A DNA stretch of 64,000 nucleotides from Pseudomonas sp. p1(2021b) (GTDB lineage Bacteria > Pseudomonadota > Gammaproteobacteria > Pseudomonadales > Pseudomonadaceae): contig NZ_CP083746.1 in the NCBI RefSeq assembly GCF_020151015.1, positions 4,990,501 through 5,054,500 on the forward strand, written 5' to 3'. The notes under the pieces were generated by a model. It did not search any database. It was given only the letters and a program-made list of their open reading frames with translations, and was not told the DNA's origin. The position numbers were made by a program, and so were the translations under genes. Within the stretch, counting starts at the first letter, position 1, and every line of letters begins with the position of its first letter. This document shows, in pieces, positions 1 through 8,173 of the stretch.

Positions 1-1014
1 CAGCAACAGGCTCGGGTCTTGCGGATGCTCCTTCAGCCAACCCTCGGCAGTTTGCAATTGGCGGGCGGTATCGTCACCGCGCACCAGGCCATACAGCCGG
101 GCCAGGTGGCTTTCATACTGCCGCTTGAGGGCTGCGCGCAGCACCTGCTCGGCCTCGCCCTGGGCCCCGACTTGGCGCAATTGCTCGGCATACGCCGAAA
201 CCAACTGCGGCTCCTGGCGCTGGGCGGCGGTCAGCTGTTGCCAGGCTCGTTCCAGTGCCTGCCGGGCCGCCTGCGGGTCTTCGCCGCGGGTCGCGGCCAA
301 GCCCAGGTTCTGGCCCCAGGCACGTTGCTCCAGTTCGGCCAGTTCCTTGGCTGGCAGCACCTTGCCCTTGCGCAACTCGGGCAGCAGCCGGATGAGGGCC
401 GACCAGTCACCGGTCTCCAGGTGCAGGCGATGCAGCAGGCGCAGCACCTGCGGGTTGTGCGGGTGGCGCTCCTGCATGGCCAGCAGGGTTTCATGGGCGC
501 CGCCGATATCACCACGGTCCATCTGCAACTGCGCATGAGTCAAGGCGATGGCCAGTTCAGCCTGTGGCTGGCGCTCGAGGGCACGTTCGAGCAGGTTGTC
601 GCTCTCTTCGGCCCGGCCCAACTCGTTGGCGGCACGTGCGGCACCGAGGTAGTACAACAGTGGCTGGCGCTCGGCCTCGGCCGCGCGGTGCAGGTGACGC
701 TGGGCACTGGCCCAGCGGCCTTCGGCCAGGTCCAGCTGGCCTTGCTCGATGGCGATGCGGGTGCGCCGGCTGCGGTTGCGACGCGACCAAGGGTTGACCA
801 CGCCGGTGGAGGTCAGCACCAGGCCCACCAGGTAACGCAACAACCAGAGCACCACGACGACGGCAACCAGCGCCGCCAAGGCCGCCCACAGCCCGGATTG
901 GTAACGGAACCCACCATAGGCGATCAATACGTAGCCGCTGTGCTTGGCAACCGCGATGCCCAATGCCGCGGCCACCACGATCGCCAGCACCGCCAGCAGG
1001 TAGACTCGCTTCAT
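1..1014 (-). CDS. hemY: HemY, heme-biosynthesis-associated TPR membrane protein (3' end outside window)
   Basis: The protein starts MKRVYLLAVLAIVVAAALG and has two N-terminal membrane segments (about residues 3-22 and 40-62), followed by a soluble helical, TPR-like region that runs off the window edge. This is the usual HemY layout: an inner-membrane protein that accompanies hemX, hemD and hemC in gammaproteobacteria. Its exact role in late tetrapyrrole synthesis is not settled. The start codon overlaps the hemX stop (ATGA at 1011-1014), so the two are translationally coupled. About 338 residues are visible; the family is around 400, so the C-terminus is missing only because of the window boundary. 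Confidence 0.9.
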   Translation of the reverse strand, partial: MKRVYLLAVLAIVVAAALGIAVAKHSGYVLIAYGGFRYQSGLWAALAALVAVVVVLWLLRYLVGLVLTSTGVVNPWSRRNRSRRTRIAIEQGQLDLAEGRWASAQRHLHRAAEAERQPLLYYLGAARAANELGRAEESDNLLERALERQPQAELAIALTHAQLQMDRGDIGGAHETLLAMQERHPHNPQVLRLLHRLHLETGDWSALIRLLPELRKGKVLPAKELAELEQRAWGQNLGLAATRGEDPQAARQALERAWQQLTAAQRQEPQLVSAYAEQLRQVGAQGEAEQVLRAALKRQYESHLARLYGLVRGDDTARQLQTAEGWLKEHPQDPSLLL

Positions 1015-2111
1015 GGCTTGCCCCCTTCGGCTTCGGCCGGCAGGTGCCTGCGCTGGATATAGGCCTGCACCGCCGCCAGGCTCTCGCTCAGGTCAGGGGT
1101 GACCACCGAGACCGGCTGCTCGGCCAGTTCGTTGAGGCTGGCAAGCATGGCCTTGCTCTGCGGGTTGTCGGCGTTGAAGTTGGCCAGCAGTACGCTGCGC
1201 GCATCGTCCAGGGCCTGGGTATAGACCTTGGCGTCGCCATTGAGCGCGGCCCATTGGGCCTGTTCGATGGTCAGGCTCAAGGCCAGGCGCAACTGGTTCA
1301 GCGACTGCCCAGACAGCAGCGGCCGCACATTCTCATCGGCATTGAACTCGATCTGGAAGTACTTGGAGATCTCGGCCCACCACTGGGACAGGCGGCTGGC
1401 ACCGTCGCCGTCGGCGGTCAGTGCCCCCAGGGCATCAGCCTTGGTTTCGAACTCCGGCGCCTGGGCGCTGAGTTGCTGGACCAGCTCACGCTGGGCGGCG
1501 AGCTTGAGGAACAGGCCGGTGCGATCCGGCTGTTCGGTGCTGTTGAGGGTCGCAAGGCTGCGGGCCAGTTGCTCGCGGGCGGCGAAGGCGCCCGGGTCGC
1601 TCTGCTCGCGCAGGATCTCATCGGCGCCTTCGACCAGCGCCTTGGCGCTGGTGATGTCCTGCAGGGCCGACAGGCGCAGGGTCGCCAGGCGCAGCAGGTG
1701 CTCGGCCTCGGCCAGGCGCCATTCCTTGCGGCTTTCGCCGAGCACCGTCTCCAGGCGCTGGCTCAGGCGTTGCTGGTCGCCCTGCAGTTGGGCCACCAGG
1801 CGCCGGCGATCTTCCAGCTCACTGGCCGCCGGCAGGCTGGCCAGCTGGGCGCTGATCTGCTGTTCGCGCTGCTGCAAGGTGGCCGTGCGCTCGTTGAGGG
1901 TTTGCAGGTGCTGGCCCTGGCCCTGCTCGGTGCCTTGCAGCTGGCGAACCTGCCAGACGCCCCAACCACCGACTGCGACCCCAGCCGCACCCAGCAGCAG
2001 AGCCAACAGCGCCAAGCCATTGCCAGAGCGCTTGGCAGGCGTGGCGGAGGTGGGTTCCGGCGTCTCGGACGCCGTAGGTTGTTCGTTGTTGGACAAGACA
2101 GTTTCGCTCAC
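1011..2111 (-). CDS. hemX: HemX, uroporphyrinogen-III C-methyltransferase-like membrane protein
   Basis: 366 residues. A Thr/Pro/Ser-rich cytoplasmic N-terminus (1-28) precedes one membrane segment (about 31-53), then a long coiled-coil-like stretch rich in Gln, Glu and Arg (about 57-130) and a helical C-terminal domain. This is the HemX family, often labelled uroporphyrinogen-III C-methyltransferase, although the SAM-dependent methyltransferase motifs are not seen here. It lies 45 bp downstream of hemD and overlaps hemY by 4 bp, so it belongs to a hemC-hemD-hemX-hemY operon. Confidence 0.9.
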   Translation of the reverse strand: MSETVLSNNEQPTASETPEPTSATPAKRSGNGLALLALLLGAAGVAVGGWGVWQVRQLQGTEQGQGQHLQTLNERTATLQQREQQISAQLASLPAASELEDRRRLVAQLQGDQQRLSQRLETVLGESRKEWRLAEAEHLLRLATLRLSALQDITSAKALVEGADEILREQSDPGAFAAREQLARSLATLNSTEQPDRTGLFLKLAAQRELVQQLSAQAPEFETKADALGALTADGDGASRLSQWWAEISKYFQIEFNADENVRPLLSGQSLNQLRLALSLTIEQAQWAALNGDAKVYTQALDDARSVLLANFNADNPQSKAMLASLNELAEQPVSVVTPDLSESLAAVQAYIQRRHLPAEAEGGKP

Positions 2112-2156
2112 GTATCCATCCTTTGCATGGGGGCGCGTCGCATACAGCTTAGCGCC

Positions 2157-2927
2157 TTAGTCGGCAGGTGCAGCACTTCGCTGCACCGCAGCAATCAAGG
2201 CCGTGGCACTGGCGCCACGGCAATCCACAATCTGTTGGGCGCCTGCCGCCCTGGCCTGTTCGGCGACCCTGGGGCTCGGCACGAACAATGGCAGGTGCGA
2301 GAGGCGCGGCCAATCGGTGCCTGCCAGCTGCAGCAGGTGCTCGAGGCCCTGCCCACTGCTGACCACCAGACCGTTGAGGCGTTCCGCCTCGACGCGGCGC
2401 AGCAGGGTACCGGCCGGATACTCCGGCAGGGTGCGGCGATACAGTTCCAGATAATCGACACTAGCACCTTGCTCTCCAAGACGCCCGGCCAACAGTTCGC
2501 GACCTCCCACACCACGGACGATCAAAACCCGCGGCCTGGCGACCTCGGCGATAGCCTCGCGCAGCTGGGGCAGCGCGAGCAAGGCCTCGCTGTCATCGCC
2601 CTGGGCTGGGAAGCTGGCGTGCAGGCCGTGGCGCTCGAGCACCTGGGCCGTGGCCGCGCCCACCGTGAACCAGCCCCGGCATGGCGGCTTCAGGCCAGCC
2701 TGGGCCAGGTGTTCGAGCAACAGGCGTGCAGCCGGCTTGCTGACCACGATGATCGCCTGGTACGCCTGCAGTTGCGCAAGCACCCCGGCCTGAGGCGTCT
2801 CGAGCACTACAGGCGCAATGGCCAGCAACGGCAGGCTGCTGCTGGCGATACCTACCTGCGCGAGGCTTTGCGCCAGTGCCTGGCACTCCTCTTCGGGGCG
2901 GGTCAGCAGCAGGCGCCAGGGGCTCAC
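2157..2927 (-). CDS. hemD: Uroporphyrinogen-III synthase
   Basis: 256 residues, beginning [13 protein letters not shown] after the initiator, typical of HemD. The enzyme closes hydroxymethylbilane with inversion of ring D to give uroporphyrinogen III, the branch point to heme, siroheme and B12. I chose the GTG at 2925-2927 because it overlaps the hemC stop codon (GTGA) and gives the family length. A longer upstream reading exists but would lie inside hemC and has no family similarity. It is co-transcribed with hemC and hemX. Confidence 0.92.
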   Translation of the reverse strand: MSPWRLLLTRPEEECQALAQSLAQVGIASSSLPLLAIAPVVLETPQAGVLAQLQAYQAIIVVSKPAARLLLEHLAQAGLKPPCRGWFTVGAATAQVLERHGLHASFPAQGDDSEALLALPQLREAIAEVARPRVLIVRGVGGRELLAGRLGEQGASVDYLELYRRTLPEYPAGTLLRRVEAERLNGLVVSSGQGLEHLLQLAGTDWPRLSHLPLFVPSPRVAEQARAAGAQQIVDCRGASATALIAAVQRSAAPAD

Positions 2928-3865
2928 GGGTGGCCGGCCTCGCCGTAGACGTCCTTGAGGATCGCCTCGGCGCCCTGTGCCAGCAGGGCCTCGGCAACCT
3001 GCACACCCAGCGCCTCGGCCTCGCCGCGCGGCGCCCGGGCATCGGCCACCAGCAAGGTGCCACCGGTGGGTTGGCCGACCAGGCCACGCAACCACAGCTG
3101 CTCGCCTTCGAGCACCGCATAGCAGGCGATCGGCACCTGGCAGCCGCCGTTCAGACGTTTGTTCAAGGCCCGCTCGGCCACCACCCGGTCGGCGGTGTCG
3201 GCGTGGTGCAAGGGCGCCAGCAAGGCATGGATCGCCTGGTCGGCGCTGCGGCACTCGATACCCACCGCGCCCTGCCCGCCCGCCGGCAGGCTGTCTTCGA
3301 CACTGATGCTGGAGCGGATACGGTCTTCGAAGCCCAGGCGGATCAGGCCGGCCGCGGCAAGAATGATGGCGTCGTATTCACCGGCATCGAGCTTGGCCAG
3401 ACGGGTGTTGACGTTGCCACGCAGGAAGCGGATCTGCAGGTCTGGGCGGCGAGCCAGCAGCTGTGCCTGGCGGCGCAGGCTGGAGGTGCCGACGATGCTG
3501 CCGGCCGGCAGCTCCTCGAGGCTGGCGAAACGGTTGGAAACGAAGGCATCACGGGGGTCTTCACGCTCGCAGATGCAATACAGGCCCAGGCCCTCGGGGA
3601 AGTCCATGGGCACATCCTTCATCGAGTGCACGGCGATGTCGGCTTCGTTGTCCAGCAGGGCCGTTTCCAGTTCCTTGACGAACAGCCCCTTGCCGCCGAT
3701 CTTCGCCAGCGGAGCGTCGAGCAGCTTGTCGCCGCGGCTGACCATGGGCACCAAGGTCACGACCAGGCCAGGATGGGCCTGTTCCAGGCGGGCCTTGACG
3801 TATTCGGCCTGCCACAGGGCTAAGGCACTTTTACGGGTGGCAATGCGGATTTCGCGAGTGGACAT
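2924..3865 (-). CDS. hemC: Porphobilinogen deaminase (hydroxymethylbilane synthase)
   Basis: 313 residues. It polymerises four porphobilinogens into hydroxymethylbilane on a covalently bound dipyrromethane cofactor. The cofactor-binding Cys242 is in the motif [12 protein letters not shown], and the catalytic Asp84 lies in HSMKDVPMD. The start [18 protein letters not shown] matches the family N-terminus, so I used the ATG at 3863-3865 rather than a longer in-frame start at 3988. First gene of the hemC-D-X-Y operon. algR lies upstream on the same strand, separated by an inverted repeat. Confidence 0.96.
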   Translation of the reverse strand: MSTREIRIATRKSALALWQAEYVKARLEQAHPGLVVTLVPMVSRGDKLLDAPLAKIGGKGLFVKELETALLDNEADIAVHSMKDVPMDFPEGLGLYCICEREDPRDAFVSNRFASLEELPAGSIVGTSSLRRQAQLLARRPDLQIRFLRGNVNTRLAKLDAGEYDAIILAAAGLIRLGFEDRIRSSISVEDSLPAGGQGAVGIECRSADQAIHALLAPLHHADTADRVVAERALNKRLNGGCQVPIACYAVLEGEQLWLRGLVGQPTGGTLLVADARAPRGEAEALGVQVAEALLAQGAEAILKDVYGEAGHP

Positions 3866-3949
3866 GGAACGCCCCGATCCAGAGAAATGCTGTCGATGAT
3901 AACAGCATCGTCGGGGTCGCTTGCAGATATGGGGCAGGATCCTTTGTTG

Positions 3950-4060
3950 CCTGCTGCGCCCCAATCGCCGGCAAGCCGGCTCCCACAAGGGTGGTGCAAT
4001 GCGCGAGCCTGGCGGTATTCCTGTGGGAGCCGTCTTGCCGCCGATTGGGCCGCAGCAGGC
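3950..4060. repeat. Inverted pair of REP-like palindromes between hemC and algR
   Basis: The two arms (about 3950-3998 and 4018-4060) are near-reverse complements. Each carries a REP-like core (CCGGCTCCCACA on one side, TGTGGGAGCCG on the other) plus flanking GCTGCG/CGCAGC. The pair lies just past the algR stop codon, where it could form a long hairpin and attenuate read-through from algR into hemC. Confidence 0.75.
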
Positions 4061-4804
4061 TCAGAGGCTCTGCATCATCTTGCGCACGCCGGCCACATGG
4101 CGGCGGCTGACGGTCAGGGCGTCACCGTCCAGGCCCTTGAGGTACAGCTGGAAATGCCCCAGCGGCGTACGCTGCAGGCGTTCGATACGTTCACGGGCGA
4201 CCAGCGCGTTGCGGTGGATGCGCACGAAGCGCTCACCGAATTCGTCTTCCAAGGCCTTGAGCGGCTCGTCCAGCAGGACCTCGCCGGCTTCGTGGCGCAA
4301 GGTCACGTACTTGTGGTCGGCGATGAAATAGATGACCTGGGGCAACGGGATCAACTCGATGCCTTTACGCGTCCTTGCACTGATATGGCTGCGCGGTCCG
4401 CCGCCTTCATTGGCAGGCCGGGTAAGGGCGGCGAGCTGGGCACGGTTGGGTTTGTCGGCCTTGCGCAAGGCATCGCGCAGGGCCTGGGGTTGGATGGGCT
4501 TGGTGACGTGGCTGAGGGTACTGTCCTTGAAGGCCTGGCTTCCATATTCATCGTCACCGGTGCAGAACACCACCGCCGGCGGTGCCTCGCGTTCGCACAG
4601 GCGGGCGGCGACCTGCAGGCCATCAACGCCGGGCATGCCGATGTCCAACAGGACCACATCGGGCTTGAGGCTTTCGATCAAGGCCAGGGCCTCCTCGCCG
4701 TTGGTGGCGCTGGGCTCCAGCACGGTGTAGCCCTCCAGCTCGCCAAGCAGCCTGCCAAGGCGTTCGCGGGCCAGGGGTTCGTCATCAACGATCAGGACAT
4801 TCAT
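4061..4804 (-). CDS. algR: AlgR, LytTR-family response regulator
   Basis: 247 residues: a receiver domain (1-125, phospho-acceptor Asp54 in VVLLDIGMPG, conserved Lys in VTKPIQ) and a C-terminal LytTR DNA-binding domain (about 140-245, motifs VIYFIADHKYVTL and FVRIHRNALV). This is the AlgR pattern. In P. aeruginosa AlgR controls alginate, twitching and virulence genes with the sensor AlgZ/FimS. Here no sensor-kinase gene sits between algR and argH, so AlgR is an orphan at this locus. It diverges from argH across a 309-bp spacer. Confidence 0.93.
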   Translation of the reverse strand: MNVLIVDDEPLARERLGRLLGELEGYTVLEPSATNGEEALALIESLKPDVVLLDIGMPGVDGLQVAARLCEREAPPAVVFCTGDDEYGSQAFKDSTLSHVTKPIQPQALRDALRKADKPNRAQLAALTRPANEGGGPRSHISARTRKGIELIPLPQVIYFIADHKYVTLRHEAGEVLLDEPLKALEDEFGERFVRIHRNALVARERIERLQRTPLGHFQLYLKGLDGDALTVSRRHVAGVRKMMQSL

Positions 4805-5113
4805 GATTACGCTGGATTCCTGAGTGAGTCTCGCATGGGTATAGCGTAGACAGATGTAGGGTGACCGACAGCGCGGTCACGCTCTAGACCGATGCGATGG
4901 CCAAAGATTCACTGACCTGACAGATTCGCTGCCAGTCCTTTGTCCAACTGTAGACGCTTCGTGGAACACTGCCGTTCAATCGTTGAATATCCCCACATCC
5001 AACCCGGGCACGCATTTTCGGCGGATTCTCTCGACCAGCGCCCTGCGGCGCGTGCCCCAACCCTGCTATGATCGGCGCCACTTTTTTCGTTCACGCCTTC
5101 AACGAGTGAATCC
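4805..5113. other. Divergent algR-argH intergenic region
   Basis: 309 bp without a credible gene. It must hold promoters for both genes. An extended -10 element for argH lies at 5065-5072. CCGTTCAATC at 4972-4981 resembles half of the P. aeruginosa AlgR box (CCGTTCGTC), which would fit autoregulation, but one imperfect match is weak evidence. No remnant of algZ/fimS was recognised. Confidence 0.5.
5065..5072 (+). promoter_or_regulatory. Likely extended -10 promoter element of argH
   Basis: TG at 5064-5065 one base ahead of TATGAT (5067-5072) forms an extended -10. No good -35 hexamer is seen at 17 bp, as is common for extended -10 promoters. It would start transcription about 35 bp before the argH ATG. 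Confidence 0.4.
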
Positions 5114-6508
5114 ATGAGCACCGACAAGACCAATCAGTCCTGGGGCGGCCGCTTCAGTGAGCCCGTCGACGCCTTCGTCGCCCGTTTCACCGCCTCGGTC
5201 GATTTCGACAAGCGCCTGTACCGTCACGACATCATGGGTTCGATCGCCCACGCCACCATGCTGGCGCAGGTCGGCGTGCTCACCGATGCCGAGCGCGATG
5301 CCATCATCGATGGCCTGAAGACCATCCAGGGCGAGATCGAGGCTGGCAGCTTCGACTGGCGTGTGGACCTCGAAGACGTGCACATGAACATCGAAGCACG
5401 CCTGACCGACCGCATCGGCATCACCGGCAAGAAGCTGCACACCGGTCGCAGCCGCAACGACCAGGTGGCCACCGACATCCGCTTGTGGCTGCGCGACGAG
5501 ATCGACCTGATCCTGGCCGAGATCACCCGCCTGCAGCAGGGCCTGCTGGAGCAGGCCGAGCGCGAAGCCGAGACCATCATGCCGGGCTTCACCCACCTAC
5601 AGACGGCCCAGCCGGTCACCTTCGGCCACCATCTGCTGGCCTGGTTCGAAATGCTCAGCCGTGACTACGAGCGCCTGGTCGACTGCCGCAAGCGCACCAA
5701 CCGCATGCCCCTGGGCAGCGCCGCGCTGGCAGGCACCACCTACCCGATCGACCGCGAGCTGACCTGCAAGCTGCTGGGCTTCGAGGCCGTGGCCGGCAAC
5801 TCGCTGGACGGCGTCTCGGACCGCGACTTCGCCATCGAATTCTGCGCCGCGGCGAGCCTGGCGATGATGCACCTGTCGCGCTTCTCCGAAGAGCTGGTGC
5901 TGTGGACCAGCGCCCAGTTCCAGTTCATCGACCTGCCCGACCGCTTCTGCACCGGCAGCTCGATCATGCCGCAGAAGAAGAACCCGGACGTCCCGGAGCT
6001 GGTGCGCGGCAAGAGCGGCCGCGTGTTCGGCGCCCTGACCGGCCTGCTGACCCTGATGAAAGGCCAGCCGCTGGCCTACAACAAGGACAACCAGGAAGAC
6101 AAGGAGCCGCTGTTCGACGCCGCCGACACCCTGCGCGACTCGCTGCGGGCCTTCGCCGACATGATCCCGGCGATCAAGCCCAAGCACGCCATCATGCGTG
6201 AAGCGGCCCTGCGCGGCTTCTCCACCGCCACGGACCTGGCCGATTACCTGGTGCGCCGTGGCCTGCCGTTCCGTGACTGCCACGAGATCGTGGGCCATGC
6301 GGTGAAGTACGGGGTGGATACCGGCAAGGACCTGGCCGAGATGAGCCTGGACGAGCTGCGCCAGTTCAGCGACCAGATCGAGCAGGATGTGTTTGCCGTG
6401 CTGACCCTGGAAGGGTCGGTCAATGCACGCAACCACATCGGCGGCACCGCACCGGCCCAGGTGCGTGCAGCCGTGGCACGCGGCAAGGCGCTGCTGGCTT
6501 CGCGCTGA
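5114..6508 (+). CDS. argH: Argininosuccinate lyase
   Basis: 464 residues, full length. It cleaves argininosuccinate to arginine and fumarate, the last step of arginine synthesis. The superfamily signature [12 protein letters not shown] (281-292) contains the catalytic Ser283. The substrate-binding motif HTGRSRNDQ (109-117) and Thr160-His161 (GFTHLQ) are intact. The ATG at 5114 follows the spacer shared with divergent algR. The gene is followed by a REP pair and a convergent glutathione transferase gene. Confidence 0.97.
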   Translation: MSTDKTNQSWGGRFSEPVDAFVARFTASVDFDKRLYRHDIMGSIAHATMLAQVGVLTDAERDAIIDGLKTIQGEIEAGSFDWRVDLEDVHMNIEARLTDRIGITGKKLHTGRSRNDQVATDIRLWLRDEIDLILAEITRLQQGLLEQAEREAETIMPGFTHLQTAQPVTFGHHLLAWFEMLSRDYERLVDCRKRTNRMPLGSAALAGTTYPIDRELTCKLLGFEAVAGNSLDGVSDRDFAIEFCAAASLAMMHLSRFSEELVLWTSAQFQFIDLPDRFCTGSSIMPQKKNPDVPELVRGKSGRVFGALTGLLTLMKGQPLAYNKDNQEDKEPLFDAADTLRDSLRAFADMIPAIKPKHAIMREAALRGFSTATDLADYLVRRGLPFRDCHEIVGHAVKYGVDTGKDLAEMSLDELRQFSDQIEQDVFAVLTLEGSVNARNHIGGTAPAQVRAAVARGKALLASR

Positions 6509-6527
6509 GCCGCTTGGCGAGGGCGGC

Positions 6528-6590
6528 GCCCTCGTTCGCGGGTGAACCCGCTCCCACAAGGTTGGCGTGATCCTTGTGGGAGCGTGGGGT
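6528..6590. repeat. REP pair (inverted) after argH
   Basis: A plus-oriented REP core (TTCGCGGGTGAACCCGCTCCCACA, first half at 6536-6547) is followed 15 bp later by a truncated reverse copy (TGTGGGAGCG). It lies between the convergent argH and glutathione transferase genes. Confidence 0.8.
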
Positions 6591-6599
6591 CTCTTCTTC

Positions 6600-7259
6600 T
6601 CAACGCTTGCCGCGAACCATCTCCAGGAACGCCGGCATCGCCGCGTCCTTGTCTGCCGCGATCTGCGCCATGTGCGGATTGTCCGCGAATTTCTTCATCA
6701 ACGCCTCGGCCTGCGGGAAATCCGCCAGGAAATCGATGTTCAGCACCTTTTTGCCCACGACACAGGCCAGGTCCACCGAGAAGCAGAACATCAGGTCGGC
6801 CAAGGTCATCTGTTCGCCCGCCACATAGGGAGCGAAACGGCCATTGCGCTTGAGCGTGGCGAACCCTGCCAGCAAGTCGGCGCGGGCACGCTCCTTGACC
6901 ACCGGCTCAACCGCCATGCCGAAGAAGGCTTCCGGGTAGCAGGTGCGCGCCGGCAGCTCGATGTACAGCTCGATTTCCTTGAGCAGCTCACGCACCTTGG
7001 CCTGGGCGAAGGCATCGGCCGGCAGCAGCGGCTTGCCACCCTGGGTCTGCTCGATGTAGTCGAGAATCACGCTGGTCTCGCTGAGAAAGCCGTGTTCGGT
7101 CTCCAGCACCGGCACCTTGCCACGCGGGCTGATGGCCAGGGACTGCGGCGTCTGGCTGGGGAAGAGCAGCACTTCTTCGAAGGGCAAGCCTTTTTCCAGC
7201 AGGGCCAGCTTGACCATGTTGTAGTAATTGCTGACGGCAAATCCATGTAGCTTGAGCAT
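6600..7259 (-). CDS. Glutathione S-transferase family protein
   Basis: 219 residues. The N-terminal thioredoxin-like domain (1-80) has the family marks: KVPVLE with the cis-Pro at about 49-54 and the glutathione gamma-glutamyl-binding pair ETS (SETSVILDYIE, about 60-70). The C-terminal all-helical domain (about 90-219) has the usual N-capping LADLMF segment. It probably conjugates or reduces small electrophiles using glutathione; the substrate cannot be read from sequence. Transcribed convergently to argH. Confidence 0.88.
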   Translation of the reverse strand: MLKLHGFAVSNYYNMVKLALLEKGLPFEEVLLFPSQTPQSLAISPRGKVPVLETEHGFLSETSVILDYIEQTQGGKPLLPADAFAQAKVRELLKEIELYIELPARTCYPEAFFGMAVEPVVKERARADLLAGFATLKRNGRFAPYVAGEQMTLADLMFCFSVDLACVVGKKVLNIDFLADFPQAEALMKKFADNPHMAQIAADKDAAMPAFLEMVRGKR

Positions 7260-7406
7260 TGGTTACAGCCTCCAGGCCGTAGTGGGATGAGCCGGCTGTT
7301 TATAGCCCCATCGCCTGCGGCTGGCCAGCATCATCCGCCAGGTCGATGGCCAGGCATCGCCGACGCGGGCATGGCACACTGTGCATCTCATTCCAGGAGC
7401 ACAGCC

Positions 7407-7715
7407 ATGAGCGAGCCCAGCGACATCGACAACAATGAAGAGGAAGCCTTCGTCGAGGCGACCCTGACCCAGGCCATCGAGAACCAGATCGAAAGTGGCG
7501 AGCCACCGGCGGCCAAGGCCACCTTCAACAAGCTGACCCTGGTCGGCTACGAGCGTGAAGATATCCTCAACCTCATGGCCCACGTGCTGGCCATCGAAAT
7601 CGATGCCATGCTCGATGAAGACCGTCCGTTCAATGGCGAGTGGTACGAGAACGCCCTGCGTGCCCTGCCCGAGCTTCCACCTGAAGCAGATCAAGGCGAC
7701 AACGACGAAGCCTGA
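7407..7715 (+). CDS. Small acidic hypothetical protein
   Basis: 102 residues, starting MSEPSDIDNNEEEAFVEA. It is strongly acidic and mostly helical, ending in an Asp/Glu-rich tail. The ATG at 7407 has a Shine-Dalgarno (AGGAGC, about 7396-7401), so I preferred it to a longer in-frame reading from 7287. No membrane segment, cysteine cluster or recognised domain. Function unknown; it appears to be a conserved Pseudomonas core gene of unassigned role. Confidence 0.7.
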   Translation: MSEPSDIDNNEEEAFVEATLTQAIENQIESGEPPAAKATFNKLTLVGYEREDILNLMAHVLAIEIDAMLDEDRPFNGEWYENALRALPELPPEADQGDNDEA

Positions 7716-7779
7716 CTACACTCCAGGATCAGGCGCCGGCCACGGTGCCTCCGTCCTCGTCTGGAAGTCAGGAGTCGCC

Positions 7780-8025
7780 ATGTCCTTCACCCCCGAACTG
7801 ATCGCCGAACTGGAAGTCCTCGCCCTGTTCAACCTGGATTCCCACCAGGAAGGCATCAAGGTCCACAGCAATGCCTCCCCTGCCCTGGTGGCTGCCGCCC
7901 GGCGCCTGTACGAAAAGCAACTCACCGACCAACCCGACGGCGGCTACCTGACCAGCCTGGGGCTCGATGCTGCCCAGAGTGTCCAGCAGGTGCTGACCAT
8001 CCTCAAGGCGGCACAACCGGCCTGA
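7780..8025 (+). CDS. TIGR02647-type small protein
   Basis: 81 residues, starting MSFTPELIAELEVLALF. Length and content (LFNLDS, QEGIKVHS, ADQ-like C-terminus) fit the small TIGR02647 family found in gammaproteobacteria, sometimes annotated as DNA-binding; no activity is established. The start at 7780 has GGAG a few bases upstream. A perfect 9-bp GC hairpin follows at 8057-8079. Confidence 0.7.
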   Translation: MSFTPELIAELEVLALFNLDSHQEGIKVHSNASPALVAAARRLYEKQLTDQPDGGYLTSLGLDAAQSVQQVLTILKAAQPA

Positions 8026-8056
8026 GCCAAACCCGCGCCTCAGGAATACCTGCATC

Positions 8057-8079
8057 GCCGCCCCCACAGAGGGGGCGGC
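8057..8079 (+). terminator. GC-rich hairpin after TIGR02647 gene
   Basis: Stem GCCGCCCCC / GGGGGCGGC (9 bp) with a 5-base loop ACAGA. The following bases are AGCAGGAAAA, so there is no T-run. It could be a weak or Rho-assisted terminator, or an mRNA-stabilising hairpin. Confidence 0.45.
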
Positions 8080-8173
8080 AGCAGGAAAATGACGTCAAAA
8101 AGCCACTTATCGCTTATCCGACTGCAATACTCAGGCTAAACTCGGCGCAGCGCCTGGAAGCCCTGAGTACGCA

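Noticed and set aside
963..2948. 661-codon plus-strand frame opposite hemX and hemD
   Set aside because: Antisense to the heme operon; biased composition and no recognisable domain.
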